Origin: Acidimicrobiaceae bacterium
GTDB lineage: Bacteria; Actinomycetota; Acidimicrobiia; Acidimicrobiales; Aldehydirespiratoraceae
Direction of reading: 5' to 3'
NCBI GenBank assembly: GCA_009845995.1
Contig: VXYK01000044.1
Span: 1-33,243, forward strand
DNA: 33,243 bases
The number at the start of each line of letters is the position of its first letter. The first letter of the stretch is position 1. Both the position numbers and the translations under genes were made by a program. Positions 30,419-33,243 of the stretch are shown in pieces. Below the pieces are notes generated by a model, which did not search any database, was not told the DNA's origin, and worked only from the letters and a program-made list of their open reading frames with translations.

Positions 30419-31393
30419 GTCGTGCTGCTGGTGCTGATGGGAACGCTGACAGCGCTGTCTGTCGGGTGCTTGAGCGACCGACAGGAAGACGCTCCGCAGG
30501 TCTTGGAGCCTTCTGAATCCTCGGACCCGCTCGACCTGGAGAGGATTGTGCGATCGACAGTCACACACGGTCTGCCAGCGGCCGTGCTAGTCGTCGAGAA
30601 CGCATCGGGCAGCATCGTCGATTCCGTGATCGTCGGCGAACCCGAATGGTCGCCTTTGAACGGTGGTACCAGATCGGCTGGCTCGGTGATGAAGGTGCTG
30701 GTTCTGGCAGCAGCAATCGAGACGGGCACAAGTCCCGGCGAGACTCTCGATGTGCCGCGGTGCTTCGTGTTGCAAGAACAAACGACCTGTGCCCCGGCCG
30801 CTGGAAGGTACACGGTCGCGGAAGCGACCACTTCGTCGATCAATCCCGCGTTCGTCCTGTTGTATGGCAGGGTGCCCCGTGGGATGGTTGTGGAGCACGG
30901 GGCGTTGTTCGATATGGACTTGGAGGACACGCCGACAGTGATTCTGGGAGTTCACCCGGTGTCGATGGAATCGATCGCGGCGCTCTTCGTTGCGATCGCC
31001 AACGACGGTGTGACGAAAACAATCACCGACCAGGACGGGTTGTCCGTTGTCCCCGCCAACGGAAGATACGTGTCGCGCGAGACAGCCGGTACGTTGCGTT
31101 CACTGTTGCGCAGTGTGGTCACCGAAGGCACGGGCGTAGCGGCCGACGGACCCGACGAGCCGTACGGGAAAACCGGCACGGCAAAGACTCTTGCCGCTTC
31201 CGGTCAGACCGACGCCTGGTTCGCCGGCAGCACCGAGACCCACACCATTGTCGTATGGGTTGGACCGCTGCCTCTTGAAGAACTGTCGGCGGACGAGACT
31301 CCCAGATTCGTGCCTGTTGTCTCGGGCGGCGGATGGCCTGCGGAGATCTTCCGGTCGGTGGCAGACGGAATCAAGGCTTCGGTTTCGTCGTGA
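30401..31393 (+). CDS. short penicillin-binding transpeptidase-like protein, probably membrane-attached (330 aa)
   Basis: Has the three active-site motifs of penicillin-binding proteins in order: SxxK as Ser95-Val-Met-Lys98, SxN as Ser146-Ile-Asn148, and KTG as Lys257-Thr-Gly259. A transglycosylase or dimerisation domain is missing, so this is a transpeptidase domain alone. The N-terminus is basic and hydrophobic and reaches Cys23 (TALSVGC). That resembles a lipoprotein signal, although Ser rather than Leu is at -3, so a signal anchor is also possible. The GTG at 30401 lies in a tandem repeat and has no strong ribosome-binding site; Met13 would be an alternative. Its stop overlaps the start of the O-antigen-ligase-like gene. 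A role in envelope polymer synthesis is likely. Confidence 0.72.
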   Translation: MTARSRVVLLVLMGTLTALSVGCLSDRQEDAPQVLEPSESSDPLDLERIVRSTVTHGLPAAVLVVENASGSIVDSVIVGEPEWSPLNGGTRSAGSVMKVLVLAAAIETGTSPGETLDVPRCFVLQEQTTCAPAAGRYTVAEATTSSINPAFVLLYGRVPRGMVVEHGALFDMDLEDTPTVILGVHPVSMESIAALFVAIANDGVTKTITDQDGLSVVPANGRYVSRETAGTLRSLLRSVVTEGTGVAADGPDEPYGKTGTAKTLAASGQTDAWFAGSTETHTIVVWVGPLPLEELSADETPRFVPVVSGGGWPAEIFRSVADGIKASVSS

Positions 31394-33171
31394 GCCGCAA
31401 TATTCGTGCCACCGAGGACAGGCTTGGTTGGGTCGCGACCTCGGGGTTGGGGTTGGTCCTCATCGGCGGCGCCGTGGTGTTCGACCCGCAGGGGTACAAC
31501 GGTTACCTGGCGAGCAAGGTGTTCGTCGCGGGAATCGGTCTGTTGTTGTGCCTGGTAGTGGTCAGCCGTGGGCCGGGCCTGGTCGTCCCCGTCGGGATCC
31601 CTCTCGCGTTCGGTTTTGCTCTCGGCGGTTTCTCGGTAGCTGCAACTGTCTTCAGCGATTCCGTGTGGCGATCGGTTCTCGGAGCGACGCAGCGTCAATC
31701 AGGAATGCTGGCCTGGCTCGGGTTCGCGGTGGCCTTTGTTGTGGGGCTGTCGTTGCTGCGGCGCTATGGAGACTCCGTTTTCGAACCGCTCATGAAGGCG
31801 GCGGCCATTGCGGTGATCGTCGTCTCGGTGATCGGCTTGGCCGAGCTTGCCGGATGGGAGATAGACCCTGACTTGATCGAGTTCCGTGGTCGGGTGCGCT
31901 CGACGTTCGGGAACCCTACGGCGCTCTCAGGATTCCTGCTTCTCGTCACCCCGATCGCGGCGGTTGCTGCTACTAGACAGGACAGGTGGCGCTGGCTCGG
32001 CTGGTTCGCTCTGGCCGGCTCTCTGGTCAACATCGCGGCCGCACAGACCCGAGCGGTCTGGCTGGCGGGCGCCGTTCTGGCGATAGTTGTGGTGCTGGTT
32101 CGTCTGCGTGGCCGTGCGCGCTCGCTGTTGATTGCGCTTGTGCTCTGTGGTCTGGCCGGAACTGCGTTCACCGGCCGTTGGCAGCAGGTCGGCGCTGATT
32201 TCGGTGAGCGACTGTCGATCTGGCGCGTGGGCGTCTCGGTGTTAGCGGACAACCCCCTGGTCGGGGTTGGACCAGAGATGTTCCTGGTCGGCTTCGAAGA
32301 GCACGTGAGCGATGAGACAGCCCGCGAGCTCGGCGGTGGAACCGCGGTTGACAGAGTCCACAACGGGATCTTGGACTTTGCCGTTTCGTATGGCGCCGTC
32401 GCCGGTGCTCTCTATGTGCTTGTGCTGGTAGTCGCGGGCTGGCTGGCAATGCGCGCGATCCGCAGCGGTGACTTCTTTCGGTTGGCGCTGGGTTGCGGTG
32501 TTGTCGCTTACATGTTGCAACAGCAGGCTTTCTTCGTCCATCCGACCTCCGACATCGTCTGGTGGTTGCTGATCGGCGTTCTGGTGGCTGACTCGGGTAT
32601 CGTCGTGAGCAGCTTGCCGCGTCCGGCCAACGTGGTTGTGAGTGGTCTCGGTGTCGCTGTTGTGGCGGCACTCATCGTCAATGCCGGATCTGTTGTGCGC
32701 AATGACCGGCTGTATGCGGATTCATTTGCTGCGCAGTCGCATTCTGAAGCATTCAATCCGCTGGAGACCGCAGCGGGGCACCGACCCTTCGACGATCTGA
32801 GTTACCGCTTGATGGGCCATCTGTTGGCACAAACGCCAGACATCTCTCTGGTTCACTACGGCATCGGGCGCCTTCGCGAGGGAACCGAGCAGAACCCTGG
32901 CAATGGACTTGTGGCTCGGTCGCTTTCCGATGCTCTGCTGCAGGGCTACAGATTGACAGGCGACGGCTCCTTCGCGTCCGATTCGGTTGTGAATCTGTCG
33001 TTGCTGATCGAGACGCAGCCTGCCAACGGAAACTCGTTCTTGAAGCGGGGGACTGCGCTGTACTACCTCGGAGACGTCGACGCGGCCCGGTCGGATTGGG
33101 AGCGTGCCGCGTTCTTGATGCCCGACAATCCCGATCCGCGGAACAACCTCGCCGTCATCAACGAACAGTGA
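31390..33171 (+). CDS. O-antigen ligase/Wzy-family membrane protein with C-terminal TPR-like region (593 aa)
   Basis: Polytopic membrane protein with about ten hydrophobic helices between residues ~10 and 440. A large extracytoplasmic loop near 285-330 carries the Wzy/WaaL-type block AVDRVHNGILDFAVSYG, as in O-antigen ligases and polymerases. The last ~130 residues are soluble with helical repeats (LLIETQPANGNSFLKRGTALYYLGDVDAARSDWERAAFLMPDNPDPRNNL), like a TPR tail. It would join or polymerise lipid-linked glycans at the outer face. The GTG at 31390 overlaps the upstream TGA (GTGA), so translation is coupled to the transpeptidase-like protein; the frame is open a little upstream. The organism looks actinobacterial, where such proteins act on wall or capsule glycans rather than LPS (inference). 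Confidence 0.85.
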   Translation: MSRNIRATEDRLGWVATSGLGLVLIGGAVVFDPQGYNGYLASKVFVAGIGLLLCLVVVSRGPGLVVPVGIPLAFGFALGGFSVAATVFSDSVWRSVLGATQRQSGMLAWLGFAVAFVVGLSLLRRYGDSVFEPLMKAAAIAVIVVSVIGLAELAGWEIDPDLIEFRGRVRSTFGNPTALSGFLLLVTPIAAVAATRQDRWRWLGWFALAGSLVNIAAAQTRAVWLAGAVLAIVVVLVRLRGRARSLLIALVLCGLAGTAFTGRWQQVGADFGERLSIWRVGVSVLADNPLVGVGPEMFLVGFEEHVSDETARELGGGTAVDRVHNGILDFAVSYGAVAGALYVLVLVVAGWLAMRAIRSGDFFRLALGCGVVAYMLQQQAFFVHPTSDIVWWLLIGVLVADSGIVVSSLPRPANVVVSGLGVAVVAALIVNAGSVVRNDRLYADSFAAQSHSEAFNPLETAAGHRPFDDLSYRLMGHLLAQTPDISLVHYGIGRLREGTEQNPGNGLVARSLSDALLQGYRLTGDGSFASDSVVNLSLLIETQPANGNSFLKRGTALYYLGDVDAARSDWERAAFLMPDNPDPRNNLAVINEQ

Positions 33172-33233
33172 TGCCGATCGGCGTCAGGGTGCTGTGGACG
33201 GCGCGCGACTGCTCAGGTTTGCAGCGAATTTGC

Positions 33234-33243
33234 GGGGGGGGGG
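33234..33243. other. terminal run of ten G, probable sequencing artefact
   Basis: The sequence ends in ten consecutive G right after the last gene. Two-colour sequencers call G when signal is lost, so this is probably not genomic. The preceding bases 33172-33233 show no gene. Confidence 0.75.

Noticed and set aside
1..33243. Prophage, transposon or integrative element
   Set aside because: No integrase, transposase, phage structural gene, terminal repeats or tRNA target was seen on either strand.

Overview
The window is GC-rich bacterial DNA, and most likely comes from an actinobacterium, perhaps a marine Acidimicrobiia-type lineage. This is an inference. It rests on many GTG starts, several apparent leaderless promoters (a TANNNT box exactly 7 nt before the start codon), a PspC-domain sensor kinase, arylsulfatases of the long mycobacterial AtsA type, and a short/long acyl-CoA dehydrogenase pair like those of actinobacterial steroid catabolism. 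The window is nearly all coding. No tRNA, rRNA, CRISPR array, transposase or phage gene was seen. It starts inside a creatinase gene and ends in a run of ten G, so it looks like a whole contig with a sequencing artefact at its right end.

Left part (1-7.5 kb): a creatinase and an arylsulfatase on the minus strand face an amidohydrolase on the plus strand, with an inverted repeat between the divergent starts. The amidohydrolase meets, stop codon on stop codon, an unusual gene encoding two short-chain dehydrogenases in one frame. A TauD-type dioxygenase lies upstream of that gene.

Middle (7.5-15.7 kb): a PspC-domain histidine kinase without a visible response regulator is divergent from a PspC membrane protein and a small membrane protein. 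The region between them holds two similar GGGNNNNCCCCTA boxes 42 bp apart. Next come an enoyl-CoA hydratase and two divergent acyl-CoA dehydrogenases (399 and 347 aa), then a phytanoyl-CoA-dioxygenase-like protein with an extra N-terminal domain.

Right-middle (15.3-28.4 kb): one minus-strand operon runs acyl-CoA dehydrogenase, NDP-forming-type acyl-CoA synthetase subunit, second arylsulfatase, AMP-dependent acyl-CoA ligase, then two tiny overlapping paralogous membrane proteins. Upstream of it are a secreted LysM-tailed 5'-nucleotidase-like protein with its own promoter, a cytochrome P450/acyl-CoA ligase pair, and a leaderless NAD-dependent epimerase.

Right end (28.5-33.2 kb): an NTF2-like protein translationally coupled to a second amidohydrolase, then a short penicillin-binding transpeptidase-like protein coupled to an O-antigen-ligase/TPR membrane protein.

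Read together, much of the window is a catabolic island. It has paired copies of sulfatase, metal-dependent amidohydrolase, acyl-CoA ligase and iron/2-oxoglutarate dioxygenase, three acyl-CoA dehydrogenases, an enoyl-CoA hydratase, SDRs and a P450. Such a set could desulfate, activate and beta-oxidise a sulfated organic substrate. The substrate cannot be read from the sequence. No dedicated transcription factor, transporter or formylglycine-generating enzyme is present in the window.
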